Source of the DNA: CBDCNH01 sp965219015
Lineage (GTDB): Bacteria; Pseudomonadota; Alphaproteobacteria; Rhodobacterales; Rhodobacteraceae
DNA: 64,000 bases
Assembly (NCBI GenBank): GCA_965219015.1
Contig: CBDCNH010000005.1
Coordinates: 496,001-560,000, forward strand
Reading direction: 5' to 3'
The notes under the pieces are model-generated. The model saw nothing but the letters and a program-made list of their open reading frames with translations, did not search any database and was not told where the DNA came from. The stretch's first letter is position 1; each line of letters starts with the position of its first letter. The position numbers and the translations under genes are program-made. Below, piece after piece: positions 24,877-34,132 of the stretch.

Positions 24877-27711
24877 TCACTGGCCGCGCGCCCGCTCGGC
24901 GCCCTCGGCGATCGCCTCGCGCAGCCGTCGCTCGAGCGTCTCCTGCTTGGCGCGGGTATGCAGCTTCAGCCCGAACATGTCCTTCACGTAGAACGTGTCC
25001 ACCACCTGCGCGCCGTAGGTCGCGATGACCGCGGAGGCGATGTAGATGCTGTTGGCGGCGAGCGTGCGCGCGAGGTCGAAGAGGAGCGCGGGGCGGTCGC
25101 GCGTGTCGACCTCGATGAGCGTGTAGATCTCCGAGCCTTCGTTGTCGAAGGTGATCGAGGTCGGGAAGCGGAACTGCCGGTCGCGCTTCCTGAGCTTGTC
25201 GCGGTCGCGCAGCGCCTCGCGCGCGACGACCTCGCCGCGGAAGGTGCGCGCGATCATGCGCCGGAGCCGCGGCAGCCGCTCGTCCTCGTAGGGCGAGCCC
25301 TCGGCGTCCTGCAGCCAGAACACCGCCGTCGCGTAGCCGTCCTTCGAGGTGTAGGTGCGCGCGTCCACCACGTTGGCGCCGACGAGCGCCAGCGCGCCCG
25401 CGAGCCGCGAGAAGATGCCCGGATGGTCGACGAGCGCGAAGCAGGCGCGCGTCGCGTCGCGGTCGGGGTCGGGCTCGAGGTCGATGCGGATCTCGTCGTC
25501 GGGGAGGTCGCGCAGGAGCCGCGCGAAGATCACGTGCGTCTCGGTCGGCAGCCCCTGCCAGTAGGGGCCGTAGTGCCGCCCCGCCTCGGCGCGGAAGGCG
25601 CGGCGGTCCCAGGCCGGATCGCCCGCGAGCGCCGTGCGGAGGCCGCGCTTCGCCTCCGCCTCGCGCTTGTCGCGGTTGAGGTCCTCGAGCCCGGTCTCGA
25701 GCGCCCGCGCGGTCTCGCGGTAGAGCTGCCGCAGCAGCATGGCCTTCCAGTTGTTCCACGTCCCCGGGCCCACGCCGCGGATGTCGCAGACGGTGAGCAC
25801 GGTCAGGAGGTCGAGCCGGCGGCGCGACTTCACCGCCTTGGCGAAGTCGCGGATCGTGCGCGGGTCCGCGAGGTCGCGCTTCTGCGCCATGTCGGACATC
25901 AGGAGATGCGTCCGCACCAGCCATTCGACCGTCTCGGCCTCGTCGGGCGGCAGCCCGAGCCGCGGCGCCACGCGCCGGGCGATCTGCGCGCCGAGCACCG
26001 AATGGTCCTCGGCGCGGCCCTTGCCGATGTCGTGCAGGAGCGTCGCCACGTAGAGCACGCGCCGGTTGACGCCCGCCTTCAGGATGCGGCTCGCGATCGG
26101 CAGCTCCTCGACGAGCTCGCCCCGCTCGATCTGCGCCAGCGTCGAGATGCACTGGATGATGTGCTCGTCCACCGTGAAGTGGTGGTAGTGGTTGAACTGC
26201 ATCATCGCGACGATCGGCTGGAACTCCGGGATGAACGCGCCGAGAAGCCCGAGCTCGTTCATCCGCCTCAGCGCCCGCTCGGGGTTGCCGCGGTTGAGGA
26301 GGAGGTCGAGGAAGATCCGCCCCGCCTCGCGGTCGGTCTGCATCCCCTCGTCGATGGCGCCGAGGTTGGCCGCGAGGAGCCGCATCGCGTCGGGGTGAAG
26401 GAGGAGCCCGGTCCGCATCGCCTCGTCGAACACGCGCAGGAGGTTCAGCTTGTCGGCGAGGAACGCCGCCGGGTCGGCGACGGCGAGCCGGTTTTGCCGC
26501 ATCGCGTAGCCGGGCTTCAGCCGGCGGCCGCGCACCGGCTCGACGAGCGGCGGCACCCGGACGTGCTGCGCCTCGAGCGCGGTGAGGAACACCCGCGTCA
26601 GCTCGCCCACGCGCGTCGCCTGCAGGAAGTAGTCCTGCATGAAGTGTTCGACGCCGCGGCGCCCGCCGTGGTCCTCGTAGCCCATGCGCTCGGCGACCTC
26701 GACCTGAAGGTCGAACGTCAGGAGGTCCATCTCGCGGCGGGTGATGTAGTGCAGATGGCAGCGCACCGCCCAGAGGAAGGTCTCGGCCGCGTTGAAGCGC
26801 GCGTATTCCTCGGGCAGGAACATGCCCGCGGCCACGAGGTCCGCGGCGTGCTCGACGCGGTGCAGGTACTTCGCGATCCAGTAGAGCGTCTGCAGGTCGC
26901 GCAGGCCGCCCTTGCCCTCCTTGACGTTCGGCTCGAGGACGTAGCGCTGGCCGTGGCGGCGGTGGCGTTGCGCGCGCTCGGCGAGCTTCGCCTCGATGAA
27001 GGCGGCGCCGGTGCCGGCGAACACCTCCGTCCAGAGCCGCCGGTCGAGGTCGGCGGCGAGCGCCGCGTGGCCGGCGAGAAAGCGATGCTCGAGGAGCGCC
27101 GTGCGAACGGTGAAGTCGGCCCGCGCGAGGCGCACGCAATCGGTGACGGTGCGCGTCGCGTGGCCGACGTGCAGCGCGATGTCCCACAGGATGTAGAGCA
27201 TGCTCTCGATCACGCTCTCGGCCCAGGGCGTGAGCTTCCACGGGGTCAGGAACATCAGGTCCACGTCCGAGTGCGGCGCCATCTCGGCGCGTCCGTAGCC
27301 GCCGACGGCGATGACCGCGAGCCGTTCGCCTTCGGTCGGGGTCGCGACCGGGTGCAGGTGGCGCCGCGCGACCTCGAGCGTGGCGGCGATCAGCGCGTCG
27401 GTGAGGTTGGACTGCGCGCGCACGAGGCCGCGCGCGTTGAGCGGGTCATCGCGGAACGACGCCTCGAGGGCGCGGTTGGCGGCCTGCCGCGCCGTCCCGA
27501 GATGGCGCACGGCGATGGCACGCACGGCGCGCGCGTCCGTCGGGCGGATCGCGGCGAGGTCTGCCTCGATGGCGGCGACAAGGGCGGACGCGTCGAGACG
27601 GGCCGCCCTCGGAACGACGAACGCGCCGCGAAATGCCGGACCCCGTTCGGCGAGGCCCTCCGCGCCCGGGTCAGAGGCCTGGGCCGCCGAAACTTCTGGG
27701 AGCAGGATCAA
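24877..27711 (-). CDS. glnD: [Protein-PII] uridylyltransferase / uridylyl-removing enzyme GlnD
   Basis: The 944-residue protein is the nitrogen-status sensor that adds or removes UMP on PII proteins according to glutamine level. Domains in order: nucleotidyltransferase with VGGYGRAEMAPHSDVDLMFL (about residues 135-154), a GlnD-specific helical part, an HD hydrolase domain with TLLHDIGKGRAEDHS near residue 555, and two C-terminal ACT domains (one with FALVDHPGIFSRLAGAL, one with DRPALLFDLARTLAANS). The only nearby start is a TTG at 27711, inside the last 41 bases of the lppC-like gene; a GTG lies farther inside. Followed closely by murJ. Confidence 0.95.
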   Translation of the reverse strand: MILLPEVSAAQASDPGAEGLAERGPAFRGAFVVPRAARLDASALVAAIEADLAAIRPTDARAVRAIAVRHLGTARQAANRALEASFRDDPLNARGLVRAQSNLTDALIAATLEVARRHLHPVATPTEGERLAVIAVGGYGRAEMAPHSDVDLMFLTPWKLTPWAESVIESMLYILWDIALHVGHATRTVTDCVRLARADFTVRTALLEHRFLAGHAALAADLDRRLWTEVFAGTGAAFIEAKLAERAQRHRRHGQRYVLEPNVKEGKGGLRDLQTLYWIAKYLHRVEHAADLVAAGMFLPEEYARFNAAETFLWAVRCHLHYITRREMDLLTFDLQVEVAERMGYEDHGGRRGVEHFMQDYFLQATRVGELTRVFLTALEAQHVRVPPLVEPVRGRRLKPGYAMRQNRLAVADPAAFLADKLNLLRVFDEAMRTGLLLHPDAMRLLAANLGAIDEGMQTDREAGRIFLDLLLNRGNPERALRRMNELGLLGAFIPEFQPIVAMMQFNHYHHFTVDEHIIQCISTLAQIERGELVEELPIASRILKAGVNRRVLYVATLLHDIGKGRAEDHSVLGAQIARRVAPRLGLPPDEAETVEWLVRTHLLMSDMAQKRDLADPRTIRDFAKAVKSRRRLDLLTVLTVCDIRGVGPGTWNNWKAMLLRQLYRETARALETGLEDLNRDKREAEAKRGLRTALAGDPAWDRRAFRAEAGRHYGPYWQGLPTETHVIFARLLRDLPDDEIRIDLEPDPDRDATRACFALVDHPGIFSRLAGALALVGANVVDARTYTSKDGYATAVFWLQDAEGSPYEDERLPRLRRMIARTFRGEVVAREALRDRDKLRKRDRQFRFPTSITFDNEGSEIYTLIEVDTRDRPALLFDLARTLAANSIYIASAVIATYGAQVVDTFYVKDMFGLKLHTRAKQETLERRLREAIAEGAERARGQ

Positions 27712-28843
27712 TCACGACCACCTCGTTGTTGCGGATCTGCGCGACCGCGAGACCGCGCTCGTTGGTGCCATCGGGCAAAAGCCTGAACACACCGTTGACG
27801 CCCGCGTATCCCGAGCCCTGCGTCAGCGACGCCTGCGACAGCGCATCGGCGTTGCCTTGGCCCACGAGCGCGCCGATCGCGGCGATGCCGTCGTACGCCA
27901 GCGAGGCGATCGGCACCGGCGGCGCGCCGTAGGCTTGCTGGTAGCGTTGCGCGAACTGCGCCGTGAGGCCGGGATCGGGGAGCGCGAACCAGCCGCCCTG
28001 CACCCCCGGCAGCGCCAGCGTGCCCGGCGGCACGTCCCAGCGCGTCAGGCCGATGTACTGCACCGACGCGGGATCGACGCCGTTCTCCTTGAGGAGTTGC
28101 GTCAGCAACGGCAGCGCGCCCGCGGTGTCGGCGGTCAGCATCAGCGCATCGGCGCCGGAGGATTTGACCGTCGAGGCGATCCCGGACGCGGCCCCGATGA
28201 CGCCCTCCTGCGAGAAGTCGTAGTCGCTGGTGCCCGCGAGGTTGGCGCCGTTCGCCGCGATGGCGCGCTCGATCGCCTGCCGGCCGGCGGCACCCGCCGC
28301 GTTGCGGTCGGCGACGATGGCGATGCGGGTGCGGCCCTGCGAGGCGGCGTAGCTCACGAGCCGGTTGGCGGTGTTCTGGAACGTCGGCCCGAGCACGAAT
28401 ACGTTGCCGCCCGCGATGGCCGCGTTGTTGGAGAAGCTGAGCACGCTGATCCCGCGCCCCGCCGCGACCTGCCCGACGGCGGAGGCCTCGGACGCGAAGA
28501 CCGGGCCGAGGATCACCTTGGCGCCCTCGGTGATCGCCTGCTCGGCGGCGGCGGCCGCCTGGTCGGGCTGGCCGTAGGTCGGGTAGACGCGGAGATCGAC
28601 CTGGACCCCGCCGAGATCGGCGATGGCAAGGCGGGCGCCGTTCTCGAGGCTCTGCGCGAGGAGTACGTCGCTGGCCTGGCCCGAGCCCGCCGGGACGAGG
28701 AGCGCCACCGGGACGGGCGCGCTCGCGTTGATGCGCGGACCGCCGCCGCCGGTCGGGCCGCCTTCGCAGCCCGCGAGGACGAACGCGCCTGCGGCGAGAA
28801 GCCCGAGGGCGGCGCGGCGGGGGAGCATGGAGGCTCGCGACAT
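27671..28843 (-). CDS. Penicillin-binding protein activator-like lipoprotein (LppC/LpoA family)
   Basis: A 390-residue lipoprotein. The signal peptide ends in the lipobox LAGC with the lipidated C26. The mature part is a periplasmic binding-protein fold of the YraM/LppC type (VALLVPAGSG, LGPVFASEASAVGQ, VSYAASQGRTRIAIVADRNAAG, GGWFALPDPGLTAQFAQRY). In Enterobacteria LpoA activates PBP1A; in alphaproteobacteria the role is less certain. It is divergent from rsmI, the classical neighbour of lppC. The 3' end overlaps the start of glnD by 41 bases. Confidence 0.88.
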   Translation of the reverse strand: MSRASMLPRRAALGLLAAGAFVLAGCEGGPTGGGGPRINASAPVPVALLVPAGSGQASDVLLAQSLENGARLAIADLGGVQVDLRVYPTYGQPDQAAAAAEQAITEGAKVILGPVFASEASAVGQVAAGRGISVLSFSNNAAIAGGNVFVLGPTFQNTANRLVSYAASQGRTRIAIVADRNAAGAAGRQAIERAIAANGANLAGTSDYDFSQEGVIGAASGIASTVKSSGADALMLTADTAGALPLLTQLLKENGVDPASVQYIGLTRWDVPPGTLALPGVQGGWFALPDPGLTAQFAQRYQQAYGAPPVPIASLAYDGIAAIGALVGQGNADALSQASLTQGSGYAGVNGVFRLLPDGTNERGLAVAQIRNNEVVVIDPAPRSFGGPGL

Positions 28844-28934
28844 GGGTTTCCTCGCCTCGGGGAAGGGATTAGCGGGGAGACCGTATGGGGTTCCGCGTGC
28901 GAAGTAAACTTGGGCTGCGGGCGGGAGGAGCGGG

Positions 28935-29780
28935 ATGACGCTGGCGCCGGGGCTCTACTTCGTCGCGACCCCGATCGGTGCGGCACGCGACGTGACGCTG
29001 CGCGCGCTCGACGTGCTGGGGGCTGCCGACGTGCTCGCCGCCGAGGACACGCGGACGCTCAGGCGGCTGATGGAGATCCACGGCGTCTCCCTCGGCGACC
29101 GGCACGTGCTGGCCTACCACGACCACAACGGCGCGGCCGTGCGCCCCCGGCTGCTGGCGGCGCTCGCCGAGGGGCGGACGGTCGCCTATGCCTCCGAGGC
29201 CGGCACGCCGCTCGTCGCCGATCCCGGGTATCAGCTCGGCCGCGCGGCGGCGGCGGCGGGGCACGCGGTGTTCGCCGCTCCCGGCGCCTCGGCGGTCCTG
29301 GCGGCGCTCACGGTGTCGGGGCTGCCGACGGACCGCTTCATGTTCGCGGGCTTCCCGCCGGTCGCCGCAGGGGCGCGCGCGCGCTTTCTCGCCGAGCTTT
29401 CGCCCGTGCCCGCGACGCTGGTGCTCTTCGAGTCGCCGAAGCGGATTCAGCGGCTGTTGAGGGATCTCTGCGAGGCTCTCGGCGCGGCGCGCGAGGCGGC
29501 GGTCTGCCGCGAGCTCACGAAGCGCTTCGAGGAGGTCTCGCGCGGCGCTCTCGGTGTCTTGGCGGACGCCTATGCGGACCGCGCGGTGAAGGGCGAGATC
29601 GTCGTGGTGATCGACCGCGCGGCGCCCGCCGAGGTCGGGGAGGACCGGATGGAGGCGGCACTCGAGGCGGCGCTGGCGCGCGCGTCGGTGAAGGAGGCGG
29701 CCGCCGAGGTCGCGGCGGCGCTCGGCCTGCCGCGCCGCACGGTCTACCAGGCCGCGCTGCGGCTCGCGACGGACCGGTGA
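28935..29780 (+). CDS. rsmI: 16S rRNA (cytidine-1402-2'-O)-methyltransferase
   Basis: A 281-residue SAM-dependent tetrapyrrole-methylase-fold enzyme that methylates the ribose of C1402 in 16S rRNA. Family motifs are LYFVATPIGAARDVTLRALDVL at the start, AAEDTRTLRRLMEIHG, AYASEAGTPLVADPGYQL, and LVLFESPKRIQRLLRDL. A good ribosome site (GGGAGGAGCGGG) precedes the ATG. Its stop overlaps the GTG of the YraN gene; this gene pair beside an lppC-like gene is widely conserved. Confidence 0.95.
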   Translation: MTLAPGLYFVATPIGAARDVTLRALDVLGAADVLAAEDTRTLRRLMEIHGVSLGDRHVLAYHDHNGAAVRPRLLAALAEGRTVAYASEAGTPLVADPGYQLGRAAAAAGHAVFAAPGASAVLAALTVSGLPTDRFMFAGFPPVAAGARARFLAELSPVPATLVLFESPKRIQRLLRDLCEALGAAREAAVCRELTKRFEEVSRGALGVLADAYADRAVKGEIVVVIDRAAPAEVGEDRMEAALEAALARASVKEAAAEVAAALGLPRRTVYQAALRLATDR

Positions 29781-30130
29781 GCGGGCTTCGATCGCATCTC
29801 GCGGGCCTCTCCGCGGAGGCCGCCGTCGAGCGGGCCTATGCCGCCGAAGGCTACGCCGTCGCCGCCCGGCGCTGGCGCGGCACGGCGGGGGAGATCGACC
29901 TCGTCCTGCGCGGACCCGACGGGCTCGTCTTCGTCGAGATCAAGCACTCCCGGAGCTTCGCGGCCGCGGCGGCGCGCATCTCGCCCGCCCAGTCCGCCCG
30001 CATCGCCTCGGCCGCGTGCGAGTTCGTGGCCGGCGAGCCCGGCGGCCAGGACACCGGGATGCGCTTCGACGCGGCCCTCGTCGATGGCCGGGGCGCCATC
30101 CGCATCGTGCCGGGAGCGCTCGCGGTCTGA
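29777..30130 (+). CDS. YraN/UPF0102-family endonuclease-fold protein
   Basis: A 117-residue protein of the YraN family with a restriction-endonuclease-like fold. The catalytic-type residues are visible in GEIDLVLRGPDGLVFVEIKHS (acidic D, then ExK). The N-terminus has the conserved helix GLSAEAAVERAYAAEGYAVAARRWRG. It starts at a GTG that overlaps the rsmI stop. Function in vivo is unknown; a DNA or RNA processing role has been proposed for the fold. Confidence 0.9.
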   Translation: MSGLRSHLAGLSAEAAVERAYAAEGYAVAARRWRGTAGEIDLVLRGPDGLVFVEIKHSRSFAAAAARISPAQSARIASAACEFVAGEPGGQDTGMRFDAALVDGRGAIRIVPGALAV

Positions 30131-30192
30131 CGCCGCCGATTGCCATGCCCGCCGCGAGCGGCCATCAAGGCGGCGGTCAACCGGAGCCGCCC

Positions 30193-31146
30193 ATGCCCCT
30201 CGACGTCGCCTTCCAGATGGACCCGATCGGCGCGGTCAACATCGACGCCGACAGCAGCTTCCGCCTCGCCGAGGAAGCGCAGGCGCGCGGCCACCGGCTC
30301 TGGGTCTACACGCCCGACCGGCTCGCCTACACCGACGGCCGCATCGTCGCGCGGGCGGCGCCGCTGACGGTGCGGCGGGTCCGCGGCGACCACTTCACGC
30401 TCGGCGAGGAGGCGGCGCTCGACCTCGGCAGCCTCGACGTGGTGTGGCTGCGCCAGGACCCGCCCTTCGACATGGGCTACATCACCACGACGCACCTTCT
30501 CGACCGCATCCACCCCCGCACGCTGGTGGTCAACGACCCGTTCTGGGTCAGGAACGCGCCCGAGAAGCTGATGGTGCTCGACTTCCCCGACCTGATCCCG
30601 CCGACCGCGATCACCCGCGACCTCGCGGCGCTGCGCGCGTTCAAGGCGCGGCACGGCGACATCATCGTGAAGCCGCTCTACGGCAACGGCGGCGCGGGCG
30701 TGTTCCGGCTCGGGCCCGACGACCGCAACCTCGGCGCGCTGCACGAGCTCTTCGCGCTCACGAGCCGCGAGCCGCTGATCGCGCAGCAGTTCCTGCCCGC
30801 GGTGGCGCAGGGCGACAAGCGCATCATCCTCGTCGACGGCGAGGCCGTGGGCGCGATCAACCGGATGCCGGCGGAGGGCGAGACGCGCTCGAACCTGCAC
30901 GTCGGCGGCCGTGCCGAGGCGGTGGCGCTCACCGCACGCGACGCCGAGATCTGCGCCGCGCTCGGCCCGGTGCTGCGCGAGAAGGGGCTCATCTTCACCG
31001 GCATCGACGTGATCGGCGAGTGGCTGACGGAGATCAACGTGACCTCGCCGACCGGCATCCAGGAGCTCGAGCGCTTCGAGGGCCGCAACGTCGCGGGCCT
31101 GATCTGGGACGCCATCGAGCGCCGCCGGGGCGCCAGCCCGGCCTGA
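30193..31146 (+). CDS. gshB: Glutathione synthase
   Basis: A 317-residue ATP-grasp ligase joining gamma-glutamylcysteine and glycine to make glutathione. Family features: AFQMDPIGAVNIDADSSFRL (residues 6-25), VWLRQDPPFDMGYITTTHLL, NDPFWVRNAPEKLM, IVKPLYGNGGAGVFRL with the ATP-grasp loop, NLHVGGRAEAVALT, and the metal-binding end GIDVIGEWLTEINVTSPTGIQEL. Start at ATG 30193, 62 bases after the YraN gene. The downstream 0.4 kb is non-coding. Confidence 0.96.
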   Translation: MPLDVAFQMDPIGAVNIDADSSFRLAEEAQARGHRLWVYTPDRLAYTDGRIVARAAPLTVRRVRGDHFTLGEEAALDLGSLDVVWLRQDPPFDMGYITTTHLLDRIHPRTLVVNDPFWVRNAPEKLMVLDFPDLIPPTAITRDLAALRAFKARHGDIIVKPLYGNGGAGVFRLGPDDRNLGALHELFALTSREPLIAQQFLPAVAQGDKRIILVDGEAVGAINRMPAEGETRSNLHVGGRAEAVALTARDAEICAALGPVLREKGLIFTGIDVIGEWLTEINVTSPTGIQELERFEGRNVAGLIWDAIERRRGASPA

Positions 31147-31571
31147 CGACACGCAGCGGGTCCGGCGCTGCCGGCGGGAAGCGCGGCACGCCACGCACGG
31201 ACCGGGCCGCTGCCGCTGCCGCAAGCGCATCATGGCGGCGCCGGCGCCCCGCATCGCCGCATCCCCCTGCGCGCCGCCTGCCGTAGCGGCCCCCGGACGG
31301 CCGTCGCTGCCCTGCCGCCCGCCAGGAGGCGGCCGCCCCCCACGCCCGCCGGATCGGCGCGCCGGTCTCCCGAGGCGGCCGCAAATCCAGCCGCCCCCGG
31401 CACCGTGTCCGTGGCGGCCGGCGCGGACGCCGACCTGCGCGACCGGTCTCCGCGGTCCTATCGGGTGCTGCCGACCGTGAGGCAAGCTCTCCCCAAATCC
31501 AGCCGCCCCGGCACCGTGTCCGGGGCGGCCGGCGCGCGGAGGCCGACCGGCGCGACCGGCCTCCGCGGCCC
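31147..31571. other. Non-coding GC-rich interval between gshB and comM
   Basis: No credible gene is seen in these 425 bases: open frames here are artefacts of high GC and have no recognisable domains. Its right half contains a diverged repeat (separate entry). The two flanking genes converge, so transcription termination should occur here, but I see no clear hairpin followed by a T-run. Confidence 0.6.
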
Positions 31572-31597
31572 TCAGCCGTTGCCGCCGACCGCGAGGC
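31383..31597. repeat. Two diverged copies of a ~102-bp unit, 112 bp apart
   Basis: Copy 1 (31383-31483) and copy 2 (31495-31597) both begin AAATCCAGCCGCCCC, continue GGCACCGTGTCCG then GGCGGCCGGCGCG, and end with a GCCGACCGnGAGGC block. Copy 2 runs into the last 26 bases of comM, including its stop codon region, so copy 1 carries a degraded duplicate of the comM 3' end. The copies differ by several substitutions and small indels, which suggests an old duplication. Confidence 0.7.
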
Positions 31598-33086
31598 GGT
31601 AGCTCACCGCCTCCGCGACGTGGGGCTGGCGGACGTCGGCGGCGCCGTCGAGGTCGGCGATGGTGCGGGCGACGCGCAGGACGCGGTGATAGCCGCGCGC
31701 GGTGAGGCCGAAGCGCTCGGCGACGCGGGTGAGGAGCGCGCGGCCGGCCGCGTCGGGGCGGGCCACCTCGTCGAGGAGCGCGCCCTCCGCGTCGGCGTTG
31801 ACGCGGACGCCCGCGTGGCCGTCGTAGCGCTGCGCCTGCACCGCGCGGGCGGCGGCCACGCGCGCGGCGACGGTCGCCGAGGCGTCGCCGGTGTCGGGGA
31901 GGTCGAGGTCGGCGAAGGCGACGGGCGGCACCTCGATGCGGAGGTCGAAGCGGTCCATCAGCGGCCCCGAGATGCGCCCGAGGTAGTCCTCGCCGCAGAG
32001 CGGCACGCGGGCGCAGGCGCGCGCGGGATCGGCGAGATGGCCGCACTTGCACGGGTTCGCGGCGGCGACGAGGAGGAAGCGGCAGGGGTAGCGCACGTGC
32101 GCGTTGGCGCGCGCCACGACGACTTCGCCGGCCTCGACGGGCTGGCGCAGCGTCTCGAGAACGGTGCGCGAGAACTCGGGGAACTCGTCCATGAAGAGGA
32201 CGCCGTTGTGCGCGAGGCTGATCTCGCCCGGCTGCGCGGTGCGTCCGCCGCCGACGATGGCCGCCATCGACGCGGTGTGATGCGGCTCGCGGAACGGCCG
32301 CTGGCGGCTGATCCCGCCCTCGTCGAGCAGCCCCGAGAGCGAGTGGATCATCGAGGTCTCGAGCGCCTCGGCGGCCGAGAGCGGCGGCAGGATGCCCGGC
32401 AGCCGCGCGGCGAGCATCGACTTGCCCGCCCCCGGCGCGCCGATCATCAGCATGTGATGCCGTCCGGCGGCGGCGATCTCGAGCGCGCGCTTGGCCCGCT
32501 CCTGGCCCTTCACGTCGCGCAGATCCCGCGCCGTAGGGTCGCCCGCGACCTCGCCGGGACCGGCGGGCGACAGCACGCCCTGGCCGGTGAAATGCCGGAT
32601 CGCCTCGGCGAGCGTCGCGGGCGCGATGACTTCGGCGGCGCCGACCCAGGCGGCCTCGGCCCCGCAGGCGCGCGGGCATACCAGCGTGCAGTCGTTCGCC
32701 GCCGCCGTCATCGCCGCGGGCAGCGCGCCGACGACGGCGATCAGCCGGCCGTCGAGGCTGAGCTCGCCCAGCGAGACCGTCTCCGCGATGACGTCGCGCG
32801 GCACGATCTCGAGCGCGGCGAGCAGCGCCAGCGCGATCGGCAGGTCGAAGTGCGAGCCCTCCTTCGGCAGGTCCGCGGGCGAGAGGTTGACGGTGATGCG
32901 CTTCGACGGCAGCGCGATCGACATCGCGGTCAGCGCGGAGCGCACCCGATCGCGCGCCTCGGACACGGCCTTGTCGGGGAGCCCCACGATCGAGAACGAC
33001 GGCAGGCCCGGCGAGACGGCGCATTGCACCTCGACGAGGCGCGCCTCGATGCCCTGAAAGGCGACCGTGTAGGCGCGTGTGACCAT
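31572..33086 (-). CDS. YifB/ComM family magnesium-chelatase-like AAA+ ATPase
   Basis: The 504-residue protein has the ComM/YifB layout: an N-terminal Lon-protease-like S5 fold domain (AFQGIEARLVEVQCAVSPGL, IVGLPDKAVSEARDRVRSAL), an AAA+ Mg-chelatase core with Walker A GAPGAGKS near residue 220, REPHHTASMAAIVGGG, Walker B VLFMDEFPEFS, a zinc-like CKCGH...CARVPLC segment, and a C-terminal helical domain GLTARGYHRVLRVARTIADL. ComM is a hexameric helicase promoting branch migration during natural transformation. The ATG at 33086, with GGAGGG upstream, is preferred to the longer open frame. Competence use here is untested. Confidence 0.93.
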   Translation of the reverse strand: MVTRAYTVAFQGIEARLVEVQCAVSPGLPSFSIVGLPDKAVSEARDRVRSALTAMSIALPSKRITVNLSPADLPKEGSHFDLPIALALLAALEIVPRDVIAETVSLGELSLDGRLIAVVGALPAAMTAAANDCTLVCPRACGAEAAWVGAAEVIAPATLAEAIRHFTGQGVLSPAGPGEVAGDPTARDLRDVKGQERAKRALEIAAAGRHHMLMIGAPGAGKSMLAARLPGILPPLSAAEALETSMIHSLSGLLDEGGISRQRPFREPHHTASMAAIVGGGRTAQPGEISLAHNGVLFMDEFPEFSRTVLETLRQPVEAGEVVVARANAHVRYPCRFLLVAAANPCKCGHLADPARACARVPLCGEDYLGRISGPLMDRFDLRIEVPPVAFADLDLPDTGDASATVAARVAAARAVQAQRYDGHAGVRVNADAEGALLDEVARPDAAGRALLTRVAERFGLTARGYHRVLRVARTIADLDGAADVRQPHVAEAVSYRLAVGGNG

Positions 33087-33121
33087 TCTGCCCTCCGCCT
33101 GCGGTCTACGCCGGTCGGGGT

Positions 33122-33994
33122 TCACGCATGGTAAATGGCCATGAACGCGGGCCACGCTTCGGGGTCGGCCACGGTCTTGTCGCGGCAGAACGCGTTGCAA
33201 AAGCCGAAGGTGCGGCCTTCGAGGCGGAGGAAGTGCGTCACCGGCTTGCCGGAATAGGGGCAAGCGTCGTTCTCGGCCGGGCCGCTGTCCACGGGCGCGG
33301 CGACGAGCGGCACGGGACCGGGCCAGTCAGCCCGCGCGTAGGGCCGCGCGTAGATCTCCTGGTCGGGTCCGTCGACGAGGCCCATCGCGCGCCAGCGCCG
33401 GAACGGCCCGTGCGCGAGATGGGCCGCAACGTAGGCCTGCGCCGCATCGCCGACCTCGAGCCCGTAGCCCGCGATCCGTGCGGCGACGGGAGCGAAGAAC
33501 GCATCGGCCGCCGAATAGCCGCCGCAGAGCCACGGGCCGTCGGGCCGGGCCAGCGCGCGCGCGGCGGCCCAGATCACCTCCAGCCGGTCGAGGTCGGTGC
33601 GGACCTCGGGCGCCACCTCGACGCCCTGGTAGGCGACCCGCAGGTTCATCGGGCAGGCCCGGCGAAGCGCGGCGAAGCCCGCGTGCATCTCCGCCGCGAG
33701 CGAGCGCGCCGTCCCGCGCATGGCCGGATCCTGCGGCCAGTGGCCCGCGCCCGGGTGCCGCGACGCCAGTTCCTCCGCGATGGCGATGGTCTCGCCGACC
33801 ACGGCGCCGTCGGGCGTCCGCATCGCCGGGACGAGGCGGGCAGGCGCGAACCGGGCCATCATCTCGCCGAACCCGTCCGAGTAGAGCCGCGCCACCCGCG
33901 TCCTGACGGGAATGTGAAACGCGTCGAAAAGGAGCCAGCCGCGCAGCGACCAGGATGAATACGCGCGGTCAGCGATCGCAAGTTCGTAGTCCAC
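33122..33994 (-). CDS. Glutathione S-transferase family protein with C-terminal cysteine (YHS/TRASH-like) motif
   Basis: A 290-residue protein. The N-terminal thioredoxin-like domain (ADRAYSSWSLRGWLLFDAF, VPAMRTPDGAVVGETIAIAEE) and helical C-terminal domain (PWLCGGYSAADAFFAPVAARI) are of the GST superfamily; S13/S14 could be the catalytic serine. After about residue 235 an added tail holds C245, C266 and C270 in ACPYSGKPVTHF and FGFCNAFCRDK, resembling metal-binding YHS/TRASH motifs. It is divergent from rpoH. GSTs of this length occur in Rhodobacterales; a link of the tail to metal or redox sensing is inferred. Confidence 0.88.
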   Translation of the reverse strand: MDYELAIADRAYSSWSLRGWLLFDAFHIPVRTRVARLYSDGFGEMMARFAPARLVPAMRTPDGAVVGETIAIAEELASRHPGAGHWPQDPAMRGTARSLAAEMHAGFAALRRACPMNLRVAYQGVEVAPEVRTDLDRLEVIWAAARALARPDGPWLCGGYSAADAFFAPVAARIAGYGLEVGDAAQAYVAAHLAHGPFRRWRAMGLVDGPDQEIYARPYARADWPGPVPLVAAPVDSGPAENDACPYSGKPVTHFLRLEGRTFGFCNAFCRDKTVADPEAWPAFMAIYHA

Positions 33995-34132
33995 GGCGAA
34001 AGTCCCCTTGTTTTCCGGCTGTGAGGCTATCCATCGCGGGGGCGGGCCGGCAAATCAGATTGCATGATGCGTGCCAGCACACAGGCTTATGTGCGGACCG
34101 GACGGTCGACAAAAAGTCGCACGCCGTTGAAT

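Noticed and set aside
24781..27786. 1001-codon plus-strand frame across glnD
   Set aside because: It is an antisense shadow with a composition typical of such shadows and has no ribosome site.
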